From Anaeromyxobacter_A sp035636195 (GTDB lineage: Bacteria; Myxococcota; Myxococcia; Myxococcales; Anaeromyxobacteraceae): DNA of 19,784 nucleotides. The position numbers were made by a program, and so were the translations under genes. Each line of letters begins with the position of its first letter. Within the stretch, counting starts at the first letter, position 1. Positions 1-7,418 of the stretch are shown here, piece by piece. The stretch spans positions 1 through 19,784 of the forward strand of contig DASPZP010000179.1 of assembly GCA_035636195.1 (NCBI GenBank). The letters are read 5' to 3'. The notes under the pieces are model-generated. The model was given only the letters and a program-made list of their open reading frames with translations, ran no database searches and was not told the DNA's origin.

Positions 1-552
1 GCCGAGGCTCATGTAGGGCCAGGGAATGACGCCCACCTTCTGGGGATCCGTCACGTCGAACCCCAGTCCCTTGCCGGCCAGGGCCGACACGCCGATGCGG
101 AACATGAACCCGCCGTTGACCGGCTGGCGCCGGTACCCGATGACGGCCGTCCCCAGGAGAAAGTTACCGGCCTCGGAGGCGCTCATGCCGAAGCCGCTGC
201 CGCTGCCGCTGCCGTGCAGGAAGATGCCGCCTATGCCCAGCTCCAGGACGTGGTTGCCGGAGGCGATGCCGAGGTAGCTCGCCACGAACGGGACGGAGTA
301 CCAACCAGCTGAGGCGCTGAGCGTCCCGGAGCCCGACGATACCGACGCGCCGAGCGACATGTAGCTGGCCCCGATCCGCAGGCCGAAGTCGTTCTCGAGC
401 GTCCGCTCGTAGTTGAGCGAGTACGCCAGTCCGGGCCCGAGGCCTTCCGCGAACACTGAGTTCACCGCGGTGCGCTCCTGCGCGCGCGCCGGCGCCACGT
501 TGGCGAGGCCGCAGAAGAAGGAGAGGACGACGAAGAGGCGGGTCAGTCTCAT
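1..552 (-). CDS. Secreted glycine/serine-rich outer-membrane beta-barrel-like protein (3' end cut by window)
   Basis: The reading frame opens at ATG 552 and stays open to base 1, giving about 184 residues with the C-terminus outside the window. Residues 1-24 (MRLTRLFVVLSFFCGLANVAPARA) form a typical Sec signal peptide with an AXA cleavage site before QERT. The mature part alternates polar and hydrophobic residues with many Gly, Ser and aromatic positions (for example GLAYSLNYERTLENDFGLRI, then FMFRIGVSALAGKG), the usual look of outer-membrane beta strands. A GSGSGSG stretch comes from a 6-base tandem repeat near 190-215. A GAGGAA ribosome site lies at 561-566, 8 bases before the ATG. I do not recognise a named family; an autotransporter-independent outer-membrane porin or opacity-like protein is the best guess. 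It is divergent from the methyltransferase gene and probably transcribed alone. Confidence 0.7.
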   Translation of the reverse strand, partial: MRLTRLFVVLSFFCGLANVAPARAQERTAVNSVFAEGLGPGLAYSLNYERTLENDFGLRIGASYMSLGASVSSGSGTLSASAGWYSVPFVASYLGIASGNHVLELGIGGIFLHGSGSGSGFGMSASEAGNFLLGTAVIGYRRQPVNGGFMFRIGVSALAGKGLGFDVTDPQKVGVIPWPYMSLG

Positions 553-829
553 GTGTGAGGTTCCTCGGACGAGAGGGATGGTCAGTGCCGCAGCGAAGAC
601 GGTACCTGAACGGCGCGTACGATCGCCTCCCTCGCCATCACGGAACGTCAAACGATATCGAGCGGCGGCACGCAACCCCGCGGATCGACGATGGAGCGGA
701 TCGGCGCGCAGGTGGGCGGTCGTCGGGGCGCCGGCTGATCAGCGTCAAAGTCCCCATGATCCGTGCCACACCCACCACCGCGGTCGGACACTGAGTGACG
801 GCGGTGCGCAGCCGGTATAGTCCTGCGCC
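553..829. promoter_or_regulatory. Divergent intergenic region between envelope protein and methyltransferase
   Basis: These 277 bases separate two divergently transcribed genes, so promoters for both must lie here or in the gene ends. No credible coding region is visible. On the minus strand TTGACG (plus 646-651) resembles a -35 box, but I could not find a convincing -10 at the right distance. On the plus strand a TATAGT hexamer sits close to the methyltransferase start and is listed separately. I see no tRNA, terminator or repeat. Confidence 0.5.
795..821 (+). promoter_or_regulatory. Possible leaderless promoter of the methyltransferase gene
   Basis: TATAGT at 816-821 matches the bacterial -10 consensus at five of six bases. 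It ends 8 bases before the ATG at 830, which would place the transcription start at or next to the start codon. GTGACG at 795-800 matches TTGACA at four bases with a 15-base spacer, which is short. No Shine-Dalgarno sequence precedes the ATG, consistent with a leaderless mRNA. This is pattern matching only. Confidence 0.3.
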
Positions 830-1471
830 ATGCCGCGCCCGAATCCGTGGTCGCTCGTCTCCGCCGCCGAGTACGAGGCGCACATGGGCCCAGCGGGCGC
901 CGACGAGCTGGCGCCCCTCTCGGCCATCTTCGGCAAGATCTACGCGGCGCGCCGGCCACGGCGGCTGGCGGTGCTCGGGGTCGCCACGGGGAACGGGCTC
1001 GAGCACGTCGACCCGGCCGTCACGCGCCGCACCGTCGGGCTCGACGTGAACCTCTCCTACCTCGCGGTCGCGCGGCAGCGCTTCATGCGGCTCGGCGCGT
1101 CGCTCGAGCTCCGCTGCGTCGATCTCGAGCGGGCCGAGCTCGACGCGGGCGGCTTCGACCTCGTCCACGCTGCGCTCGTGCTGGAGCACGTCGACGTTCG
1201 CCGCGCGGTTGCGCGCCTCGCCTCCTGGCTCGCGCCCGCCGGGGCCTTCTGTGTCGTGCTGCAGCTCCCTGGCGGCGGCCGGGTGCCCACCCCGGTCGCC
1301 AGCCTCCAGGCGGTCGGCGAGGCGATGCGGCTCGTGTCGCCGGAGGAGCTGCGGGCCCATGCGGCGGACGCCGGGCTCTCCGAGCGGGTGGCCTACGTGC
1401 TCCCGCTACCGACCGGCCGGCGCTTCTTCACCGCGCTCTACGAGCGGGCGGTGGCGCCGCCCGCGCGGTAA
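830..1471 (+). CDS. Class I SAM-dependent methyltransferase, substrate unknown
   Basis: A 213-residue protein of the usual length for a small Rossmann-fold methyltransferase. Motif I is recognisable at residues 46-55 (LAVLGVATGN, the glycine-rich SAM loop), followed by an acidic strand end at GLDVN (70-74), a motif II-like CVDLE (96-100), and a motif IV region DLVHAALVLEHVD (110-122) that matches the 'methyltransferase 11/12' pattern. The region GAFCVVLQLPGG after LAPA is the usual post-motif III strand. Start ATG 830 lacks a clear ribosome site and may be leaderless. The next gene begins 10 bases after its stop, so the two are probably cotranscribed. The substrate cannot be told from the sequence; small molecules, quinone precursors or proteins are all possible. 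Confidence 0.8.
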   Translation: MPRPNPWSLVSAAEYEAHMGPAGADELAPLSAIFGKIYAARRPRRLAVLGVATGNGLEHVDPAVTRRTVGLDVNLSYLAVARQRFMRLGASLELRCVDLERAELDAGGFDLVHAALVLEHVDVRRAVARLASWLAPAGAFCVVLQLPGGGRVPTPVASLQAVGEAMRLVSPEELRAHAADAGLSERVAYVLPLPTGRRFFTALYERAVAPPAR

Positions 1472-1481
1472 GCTCGCGCGC

Positions 1482-2054
1482 ATGGCGGAGCGCGAGATCT
1501 GGCTCGTCCGGCACGGCGAGACCGAGTGGAGCCGCACCGGCAGGCACACCGGCCGGACGGACATCCCGCTCACCGCCGAGGGCGAGCGGCAAGCGCGTAC
1601 CCTCGCCCCGCCCCTCGCCGCGCACGCCTTCGGGCAGGTGCTCACGAGCCCGCTCCAGCGCGCCCGCCGTACCTGCGAGCTGGCCGGCTTCGGCGCGCGG
1701 GCGCGCGCGCTACCCGACCTGATGGAGTGGGACTACGGCCAGTACGAGCAGCGCCTCACCGCCGAGGTGCGGCGGGAGGTCCCGGGCTGGACCGTCTGGA
1801 CCCACCCCGTGCCAGGGGGCGAGACGCTCGACGATGTGGCCCGGCGCGCCCGGCGCGTGCTGGCGGAGGTCGAGGCGGGCGAGGGCGACGCGCTCCTCTT
1901 CGCGCACGGGCACCTCCTGCGCGTCCTGACGATGTGCTGGATCGGGCTCGCCCCGGCGGCGGGCGGCCTGTTCGCGCTCGGGGCGGCCTCGGTGTCGGTG
2001 CTGGGCTACGAGACGGAGCGGCGGGTGATGACGAGGTGGAACCTCGCGCCGTGA
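1482..2054 (+). CDS. Histidine phosphatase superfamily protein (branch 1)
   Basis: A 190-residue protein with the full branch-1 histidine phosphatase signature: LVRHGE at residues 8-13 with His11 as the predicted phospho-acceptor and Arg10 beside it, SPLQRARRT containing Arg60, Glu82 in DLMEWDYGQYE as the predicted general acid, and His142 in FAHGHLLR. Family members hydrolyse phosphate from sugars, cofactor intermediates or proteins. The PGW and PGGET segments (101-114) resemble those of broad-specificity phosphatases of the phosphoglycerate-mutase-like group rather than true mutases. The frame is open further upstream, but ATG 1482 follows the methyltransferase stop by 10 bases and immediately precedes the conserved start of the domain. 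Its end is 27 bases from the convergent end of the hydrogenase-like operon. The actual substrate is unknown. Confidence 0.88.
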   Translation: MAEREIWLVRHGETEWSRTGRHTGRTDIPLTAEGERQARTLAPPLAAHAFGQVLTSPLQRARRTCELAGFGARARALPDLMEWDYGQYEQRLTAEVRREVPGWTVWTHPVPGGETLDDVARRARRVLAEVEAGEGDALLFAHGHLLRVLTMCWIGLAPAAGGLFALGAASVSVLGYETERRVMTRWNLAP

Positions 2055-2081
2055 ACGAGGGCGCGGCGTGCCAGCTGGCCC

Positions 2082-2903
2082 CTACGCTCCGACGATCCCC
2101 GTCCCCGCCAGCCTGAGCTCGTCCCCCGCCACGCGGCCGAGCAGTCGGAGCAGCCCGTCCGCGATGGTGATCGGGTGGGGCGGGCAGCCCGGGATCCACA
2201 GGTCGACCTCCACGCCGGGGATCGCACCGGCGAGCCCGTCGTTCGCGACCGGGCTCCCCGCGAACGGTCCGCCCGCGATGGCGCAGGAGCCCACGGCGAT
2301 GAGGAGCCGGGGCGCCGGGGTCGCCTCCCAGGTCCGCCGGAGGGCGCCGATCATGTTCTCCGTCACCGGGCCAGTGACCACCACGCCATCGGCGTGGCGC
2401 GGAGAGGCGACGAACTGGACGCCGAAGCGGGAGAGGTCGAACTGGATGTTGCCGGTCGCGTTGAGCTCCGCCTCGCAGCCGTTGCAGCCACCGGCCGAGA
2501 CCTGCCGCAGCCGGAGCGAGCGGCCGAAGAGCGAGCGCATGCGCTCGTCGAGCGCGCGCGCCAGCTTGGCCTCGTCCCCGCGGTCGGCGCGCACGGCGAG
2601 CTCCTCGCGCGTCCGCATGGCGAGCCGGTAGTCGCGGGTGAACTCGAGCGCGCCGGTCGGGCAGGCCTCGACGCACTCGGCGCAGAACAGGCAGCGGCCC
2701 AGGTCGAGCGACATGGCCGGCCGGCCCGCGTCGGCGATCGCCCCGGTCGGGCAGGACTCCAGGCAGGCGGCGCACTCCGGCGGGCAGCGCGCCGGGTCGA
2801 GCACCGGACGCCCGCGGAAGCGCTCCGGGAAGCGAGCCGGGCCCTCGGGGTAGGCGACGGTCTGCTTCCCCAGCCGCAGGCGGGCCTTCAAGATCTCGAT
2901 CAC
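2082..2903 (-). CDS. Fused 2x[4Fe-4S] ferredoxin and NuoB/HyfI-like small subunit of hydrogenase-related complex
   Basis: A 273-residue peripheral-arm subunit that joins two proteins separate in hydrogenase-4 and complex I. Residues 1-90 are an HyfH/NuoI-like ferredoxin with cysteines 40, 44, 47, 51 and 71, 74, 77, 81. Residues 130-260 are the HyfI/NuoB small subunit, with CNGCEAELN (Cys140, Cys143), VGSC (Cys207) and PGCPPHP (Cys240) as the four ligands of the proximal [4Fe-4S] cluster. All twelve ligands are present, so an electron wire of three clusters is expected. The first ferredoxin motif has CX3C spacing instead of the usual CX2C. Start is GTG 2903, overlapping the large-subunit TGA by 4 bases. 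It is the last gene of the operon. The family as a whole carries electrons between a soluble donor or acceptor and the large-subunit site. Confidence 0.93.
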   Translation of the reverse strand: MIEILKARLRLGKQTVAYPEGPARFPERFRGRPVLDPARCPPECAACLESCPTGAIADAGRPAMSLDLGRCLFCAECVEACPTGALEFTRDYRLAMRTREELAVRADRGDEAKLARALDERMRSLFGRSLRLRQVSAGGCNGCEAELNATGNIQFDLSRFGVQFVASPRHADGVVVTGPVTENMIGALRRTWEATPAPRLLIAVGSCAIAGGPFAGSPVANDGLAGAIPGVEVDLWIPGCPPHPITIADGLLRLLGRVAGDELRLAGTGIVGA

Positions 2904-4417
2904 AGGTCGTGCCCCGCGTAGGACAGGTTGAAGCTCTTGTTGCAGAGGGGGAAGTCGCTCACCTGCTCGCCGCGCAGCGCCTGGGCGAGCCCCATCCAGT
3001 TGTGGAAGGAGGGGTCCTTCACCTTGTGGCGGGCCAGCCGTCCGTCACCGTCCGTCACCGCGACGTGTACGATCTCGCCCCGCCACCCCTCCACCATCGA
3101 CACCGCCAGCCGATCGGGCGGCAGCGACGGCAGCCGCGCCCGCAGCGGGGACTCCGGCAGGGTTCGCAGATGATCCGCCACGAAGGCAGCGCTGCGCTCG
3201 ATCTCGAGCCAGCGCACCCAGGCGCGCGCGAAGACGTCCCCCGTCTCCGCGGTCGCGACCGGCAGGTGCGAGAAGCGGAACAGGCCGAAGGGGTGATCGC
3301 GCCGGACGTCACGCGAGAGACCGGAGGCGCGCGCCGCCAGGCCGACCAGGCCGAGCTGCAGCGCGAGCTCCCGCGAGACGACGCCGGTGCCGTCGGTCCG
3401 GTTGCGGGTGGAAGGAGAGCGGAAGAAGAGCTGCGCCGCCTCGCGCACCCGCTCGAAGGCGGTCCCGAGCTTGTCGGCCAGCCGCCCCGCCTCGTCGGCG
3501 GAGAGGTCGAAGCGCACGCCTCCGGGCGTGAGGAGCGCCCGCCCGAAGCGGTTGCCGCAGATCTCGGCCGTCGCGTTCAGGTACTCGGCTCGCAGCGCTC
3601 CGCAGGCGGCGGCGGTGGGCTGGAAGCCCACGTCGCCCGCCATCGCGCCGAGGTCGCCGACGTGGTTCGCGAGCCGCTCGAGCTCGAGCGCCACCCCGCG
3701 CAGGAACGAGGCGCGCGGCGGCGCCTCCACCCCGGCCAGAGCCTCCAGCGCCCGGCAGTAGGCGAGGCCATGGCCGATGCTGGTGTCGCCGGCGATGGTC
3801 TCGGCGACGCGCAGGCCGCGCGGGCTCGGGCCACCCTCGAGGAGCTGCTCGGCGCCGCGGTGCTGGTAGCCGAGCGCGACCTCCAGATGTAGCACCTGCT
3901 CGCCGTGGCACTGGAAGCGGAAGTGCCCGGGCTCGATGATGCCCGCGTGCACGGGGCCCACCGCCACCTCGTGGATCTCCTCGCCCTCGACGCGGAAGAA
4001 CGGGTAGTCCCCGGGGATCTCCGGCCAGGAGGTGCCGCGGCCGAACGCGTCGCGCACCGGCACGTGCGCGTGCTCGAACCGCAGCGGCTTCAGCCAGGGG
4101 TGGCCGTCCGGGATGACGCCGAACTGCTCGGCCAGCTCGCGCTCGAAGGCCTGCAGGGCCGGGAACTCGGCCGAGAGCGACGGCCAGCGCGCCCCGACCA
4201 CGGTCGAGAGCAGCCCGAGGCGGCTCTCGCGGTCCTCGGCCACCACCGCCGTGACGAGCACGCGGTTGTCCTGGTGGGGCCGGCCAAAGAGCGCCGAGAC
4301 GCGGCCGCCCGCGCCGAGCGCGGCGCAGAGCGCGTCCTGGAAGCGGCCGAGCGGGAGCAGCGGGACGTCGCGCGCCGCCACCGCCTCGCCGTTCCAGGTG
4401 TCGAGCAGGTCGGCCAT
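2900..4417 (-). CDS. Hydrogenase-4/HycE-like large subunit (30 kDa + 49 kDa fusion) lacking [NiFe] ligands; Ehr type
   Basis: A 505-residue protein. Residues 1-125 resemble the 30 kDa/NuoC domain (FGVIPDGHPWLKPLRFE at 99-115). From residue 150 follows the 49 kDa/NiFe large-subunit domain, with VGPVHAGIIEPGHF (153-166) and GYQHRGAEQL (183-192) well conserved. Where HycE has the nickel-binding ERICGIC motif this protein has ETIAGDTS (206-213). Where HycE has DPCxSCTDR it has NLSYAGHDL (497-505), and the protein ends there. No cysteine pair remains at either site, and no C-terminal peptide exists for a maturation protease. It therefore cannot be a normal [NiFe] hydrogenase. It matches energy-converting hydrogenase-related complexes, whose reaction is unknown. 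ATG 4417 is chosen because it lies 2 bases after the previous stop and begins the NuoC-like domain; the frame upstream is out-of-gene noise. Confidence 0.93.
   Translation of the reverse strand: MADLLDTWNGEAVAARDVPLLPLGRFQDALCAALGAGGRVSALFGRPHQDNRVLVTAVVAEDRESRLGLLSTVVGARWPSLSAEFPALQAFERELAEQFGVIPDGHPWLKPLRFEHAHVPVRDAFGRGTSWPEIPGDYPFFRVEGEEIHEVAVGPVHAGIIEPGHFRFQCHGEQVLHLEVALGYQHRGAEQLLEGGPSPRGLRVAETIAGDTSIGHGLAYCRALEALAGVEAPPRASFLRGVALELERLANHVGDLGAMAGDVGFQPTAAACGALRAEYLNATAEICGNRFGRALLTPGGVRFDLSADEAGRLADKLGTAFERVREAAQLFFRSPSTRNRTDGTGVVSRELALQLGLVGLAARASGLSRDVRRDHPFGLFRFSHLPVATAETGDVFARAWVRWLEIERSAAFVADHLRTLPESPLRARLPSLPPDRLAVSMVEGWRGEIVHVAVTDGDGRLARHKVKDPSFHNWMGLAQALRGEQVSDFPLCNKSFNLSYAGHDL
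3041..3060. repeat. Perfect 10-base tandem duplication in the large-subunit gene
   Basis: TCCGTCACCG occurs twice head to tail inside the large-subunit coding region (encoding the DGDG part of AVTDGDGRL). Ten bases is not a multiple of three, so gain or loss of a unit would shift the frame about 50 codons before the end. Confidence 0.9.
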
Positions 4418-4419
4418 GG

Positions 4420-5844
4420 CTAGCCTCCCACCCGCGCCGCGGCGGCGTCGAAGACGAGCTTCAGCTCGCGCGGCAGGAACAGGCCGAGCAAGAGCACCAG
4501 CCCGAGGAGCAAGAGCGGCGGGCCGGCGGTGAGCCAGGTGTCGCCGCTCGCCGGGACCTCGGGCGCGCCCGTCGGATCGCCCTGCACCACCTTCAGCACC
4601 GTCGCGCCCATCCCCACGAAGATGACGGACAGGAAGAAGAGATAGAGGCCGCCCACCACCCAGCGGCCGCTGCCCAGGGCGCCGTTCAGGATGGAGAACT
4701 CGCTGAAGAACGGGCTGAAGGGCGGCGAGCCGGTGACGGCCAGGAAGCCGGCCAGGAAGAGCGGCCCGGAGATGGGGAGCCGTCGCGCCGCGCCGCGCAC
4801 CTCGTCCACCCGCTTCGAGCCGTACGAGCGGTGGATGTTGCCGGCGGCGAGGAAGAGGACCCCCTTGGTCAGGCCGTTGTTCACGGTGTGGAACATGGCG
4901 CCGGACGCGGCGGCCCCGCCCAGCCCCAGCCCCAGCGCGAGGATGCCCATGTGCTCCACCGACGAGTAGGCCAGCATCCGCTTGAAGTCGCGCTGCCCGA
5001 TCATGAACACCGCGGCGAGCGCCATGGAGAGGAGCCCCATCCCGACCAGCGCGTCGCGCGCGAAGGCCGACTCGCCGGCGGCGCTGCACACCTGCACCAC
5101 CCGCGCGAGCGCGATGAAGCCGACGCTCGTCACGCCGCCGGAGAGGAGCGCCCCGAGCAGGCCCGGCGCCTCGCCGTAGGCATCCGGCTTCCACGAGTGG
5201 AGCGGCGCGAGCCCCATCTTCGTCCCGTAGCCCACCAAGAGGAAGACAAACCCGGCGCGGACCCATGGCGACGAGAGCGCAACGCCGGCGCGGGTGAGGT
5301 CCGCGAGCAAGAGCGAGCGCGGACCGCCCGGGCCGGCGCCGGCCAGCGCCAGGAAGAAGGTGCCGAGCAGCGCCAGCGCGATGCCGAGCGAGCAGACGAG
5401 GAGGTACTTCCAGGCCGCCTCCAGCGACCGCGCCGACTTGTCGAAGTAGATGAGCGGCGCGGTGGTGAGGGTGGTGAGCTCGATGGCGACCCAGAGGAGC
5501 CCGAGGTGCTGCGAGAGCGCCACCACCGTCATGGCGGAGAGCAGGACCAGGAGCCCGCCCACGAAGACCCGGTTGTCGCGCTCGGCGCGGCGCGCCAGGT
5601 AGCCCTGGGCGTACACGGCGCAGACGCAGAAGAGGACGCTCGTCATGGGCAGGACGACCCGGGCGAGCGGGTCGAGCTCGAGCCAGCCGCCCAGCACGGG
5701 CGCCGGCCGGGCGAGCCAGAGCGCGGTGACGCCGGCCAGGTGGAGCAGGCCGCCGGCGAGCAGCGCCAGCGGCCGGCGCCCCTGGGAGGGGACGGCGAAG
5801 GCGACCGCGGCGAGCGCGAGGGGGGCGAGGATGACGAAGAACAT
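4420..5844 (-). CDS. HyfF-like proton-translocating antiporter subunit (NuoL/M/N family)
   Basis: A 474-residue polytopic membrane protein with about 14 hydrophobic segments, the length expected for HyfF or NuoN/M. Key charge-relay residues are present: Glu122 in WVAIEL (TM5 glutamate), Lys209 and His216 in YGTKMGLAPLHSWKPDAYGEAP, Lys289 in QRDFKRMLAYSSVEHMG, and Lys327 in NNGLTKGVLFLAAGN. HSWKPDAY with a lysine rather than leucine before P is typical of HyfF as opposed to HyfB. It is expected to form one of three ion channels of the membrane arm. ATG 5844 lies 5 bases after the HyfE-like stop, and its own stop lies 2 bases before the large-subunit ATG, so it is translationally linked on both sides. 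Confidence 0.93.
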   Translation of the reverse strand: MFFVILAPLALAAVAFAVPSQGRRPLALLAGGLLHLAGVTALWLARPAPVLGGWLELDPLARVVLPMTSVLFCVCAVYAQGYLARRAERDNRVFVGGLLVLLSAMTVVALSQHLGLLWVAIELTTLTTAPLIYFDKSARSLEAAWKYLLVCSLGIALALLGTFFLALAGAGPGGPRSLLLADLTRAGVALSSPWVRAGFVFLLVGYGTKMGLAPLHSWKPDAYGEAPGLLGALLSGGVTSVGFIALARVVQVCSAAGESAFARDALVGMGLLSMALAAVFMIGQRDFKRMLAYSSVEHMGILALGLGLGGAAASGAMFHTVNNGLTKGVLFLAAGNIHRSYGSKRVDEVRGAARRLPISGPLFLAGFLAVTGSPPFSPFFSEFSILNGALGSGRWVVGGLYLFFLSVIFVGMGATVLKVVQGDPTGAPEVPASGDTWLTAGPPLLLLGLVLLLGLFLPRELKLVFDAAAARVGG

Positions 5845-5849
5845 CCCGG

Positions 5850-6503
5850 TCAGTCCTTCAGCACGGAGAGCTTCTCCGTGTCGAGCGAGGAGAACTCGCG
5901 GTTGATGTGGAACATCACGATCCCCATCACGAACACGGCCGCGAAGAGGTCGAGCAGCACGCCCGCCTCGACCATGGCCGGCATGAAGTCGGAGAGGAGC
6001 AGGCCGAAGACGAAGACCCCGTTCTCGAGCACCAGGAAGCCGATGACCTGGGAGACCGCCTTGCGCCGCGACACGACCAGCAAGAGCCCGGTCCACACCG
6101 TCGAGAGCGCCGTCGGCACGATGAAGGCGTGCTGCTCGGGGGTGGGCAGCGGCATGGCGCTCGAGAAGGCGAAGGCGAGCGCGACGCCCACCCCGCCCAG
6201 GATGAGCGACGGGATGAAGCCGACGATGGGCTCCACCTCGCGGCGGATGGACGCCTCCCGGATGGCCCACAGGAGCAGCCGCGGGATGACGATGCCCTTC
6301 ACCACCAGCGCGCCGATGGAGAGGGCCAGCACGTGGCCCAGCTCGGTGGTGTGCCAGGCGAGGAGCAGCGGCATGACAGCGAGGAGCGCGCCCTGCGCGG
6401 CGGCGGCGCGGATGACGGCCTTGAGGCGGCTCGACGCGAGCAGGAAGAAGTCGAGCACCACCACCAGGATGAACACCATCTCGGTCCAGGCGGACATGCG
6501 CAT
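5850..6503 (-). CDS. HyfE-like membrane subunit
   Basis: A 217-residue membrane protein matching HyfE in length and composition, with about seven hydrophobic segments. The C-terminal third (LENGVFVFGLLLSDFMPAMV, then FAAVFVMGIVMFHIN) corresponds to the NuoK/MrpC-like part of HyfE, including the glutamate in VLENG and a second glutamate in VEAGV that are the likely proton-path carboxylates. HyfE couples the HyfC-like subunit to the antiporter chain. The ATG at 6503 shares its A with the TGA of the upstream gene (TGATG), a classic re-initiation junction. A second in-frame ATG at 6497 is also possible and would shorten the protein by two residues. Confidence 0.9.
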   Translation of the reverse strand: MRMSAWTEMVFILVVVLDFFLLASSRLKAVIRAAAAQGALLAVMPLLLAWHTTELGHVLALSIGALVVKGIVIPRLLLWAIREASIRREVEPIVGFIPSLILGGVGVALAFAFSSAMPLPTPEQHAFIVPTALSTVWTGLLLVVSRRKAVSQVIGFLVLENGVFVFGLLLSDFMPAMVEAGVLLDLFAAVFVMGIVMFHINREFSSLDTEKLSVLKD

Positions 6504-7414
6504 CACCGGAGCAGGAGGACGAGGCCGAAGGCCGAGAGGACGGAGGCGCCCACCAGGAGCTGGGGAACGCGGACGAGGCGGAGGCGCGCCATGATCGACT
6601 CGACCACGCCGATGAGCGCCGCGAACGCGACGACCCCGGCCAGGAACACGCCCAGCCCGGCCAGGCCCTGCACCGAGAAGCCGAGCACGAGCCGGACGAA
6701 GAGCGCGCCGAAGAGGAACAGCTTGAGGGACGCGCCGTAGAGGATGAGCGCCAGGTCCGGCCCGGAGTGATCGAGCACCATCACCTCGTGGATCATGGTG
6801 AGCTCGAGGTGGGTGTTGGGATCGTCGACCGGGATGCGGGCGTTCTCCGCCAGCGCCACCACGAAGAGCGCGATGGCGGCGAGGAGGAGGGCCGGCGCCG
6901 CCCGGCTCCAGGCGAGCGGGAGGGCCGGGCCCAGCATGCCGCTGAGCGAGATGGAGCCGGTGGCGCGCGCCAGCGTGATGAGGCAGAGGAAGAGGGCCGG
7001 CTCCGCCAGGCTGGCGAAGGTCACCTCGCGGGCCGCCCCCATCCCCTCGAACGACGAGCCGGTGTCGAGCGCGGCCAGCACGGTCGCGAAGCGCGCCAGG
7101 GCGAGCAGGTAGGCGAAGAGGATGAAGTCCCCTGCGAACGAGAGCGCCGCCGGCGCCCCGCCGAAGGCCATGAGCAGCCCGGCCGAGGCGACCGCCGCCA
7201 GCCCCACCACCGGGCCGGCGCGGAAGACCCAGGTGGTGGTGCGGCTGTAGACGGCGCCCTTGCGGGCGAGCCGAGCCAGGTCGGCGTAGAGCTGCCACAG
7301 CGGCGGACCCTGCCGGCCGGCGAGGCGCGACTTGACGCGGTTCACCACGCCGGGGAGCAGCGGCGGGAGCACGAGGAACAGCGCCAGGTAGGCGAGGGAT
7401 TGGAGGATCGTCAC
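6503..7414 (-). CDS. HyfC/NuoH-like membrane-anchor subunit
   Basis: A 303-residue protein of the NuoH/HycD/HyfC family, the subunit that joins the peripheral arm to the membrane and lines the substrate or quinone-like chamber. Diagnostic motifs are KSRLAGRQGPPLWQLYADL (28-46), TGSSFEGMGAAREVTFASLAEPAL (118-141), and AENARIPVDDPNTHLELTMIHEVMVLDHSG (189-218), all in the spacing of HyfC. The acidic cluster and conserved arginines are intact, so proton coupling is likely kept even though the catalytic nickel site is not. The start is GTG 7414, 4 bases after the stop of the preceding antiporter subunit; no upstream ATG in frame gives a conserved start. About eight transmembrane helices are visible. 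Confidence 0.92.
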   Translation of the reverse strand: MTILQSLAYLALFLVLPPLLPGVVNRVKSRLAGRQGPPLWQLYADLARLARKGAVYSRTTTWVFRAGPVVGLAAVASAGLLMAFGGAPAALSFAGDFILFAYLLALARFATVLAALDTGSSFEGMGAAREVTFASLAEPALFLCLITLARATGSISLSGMLGPALPLAWSRAAPALLLAAIALFVVALAENARIPVDDPNTHLELTMIHEVMVLDHSGPDLALILYGASLKLFLFGALFVRLVLGFSVQGLAGLGVFLAGVVAFAALIGVVESIMARLRLVRVPQLLVGASVLSAFGLVLLLR

Positions 7415-7418
7415 GGGC

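Noticed and set aside
2055..2081. GCCAGCTGGC palindrome (2070-2079) as a bidirectional terminator between convergent genes
   Set aside because: Only five paired bases with no loop and no T-tract on either strand; too weak to call.
4831..6594. Long plus-strand open frame (587 codons) opposite the HyfF/HyfE-like genes
   Set aside because: It is antisense to clearly conserved membrane proteins and translates to a low-complexity Arg/Glu/His/Gln-rich chain, as expected from stop-poor high-GC DNA.
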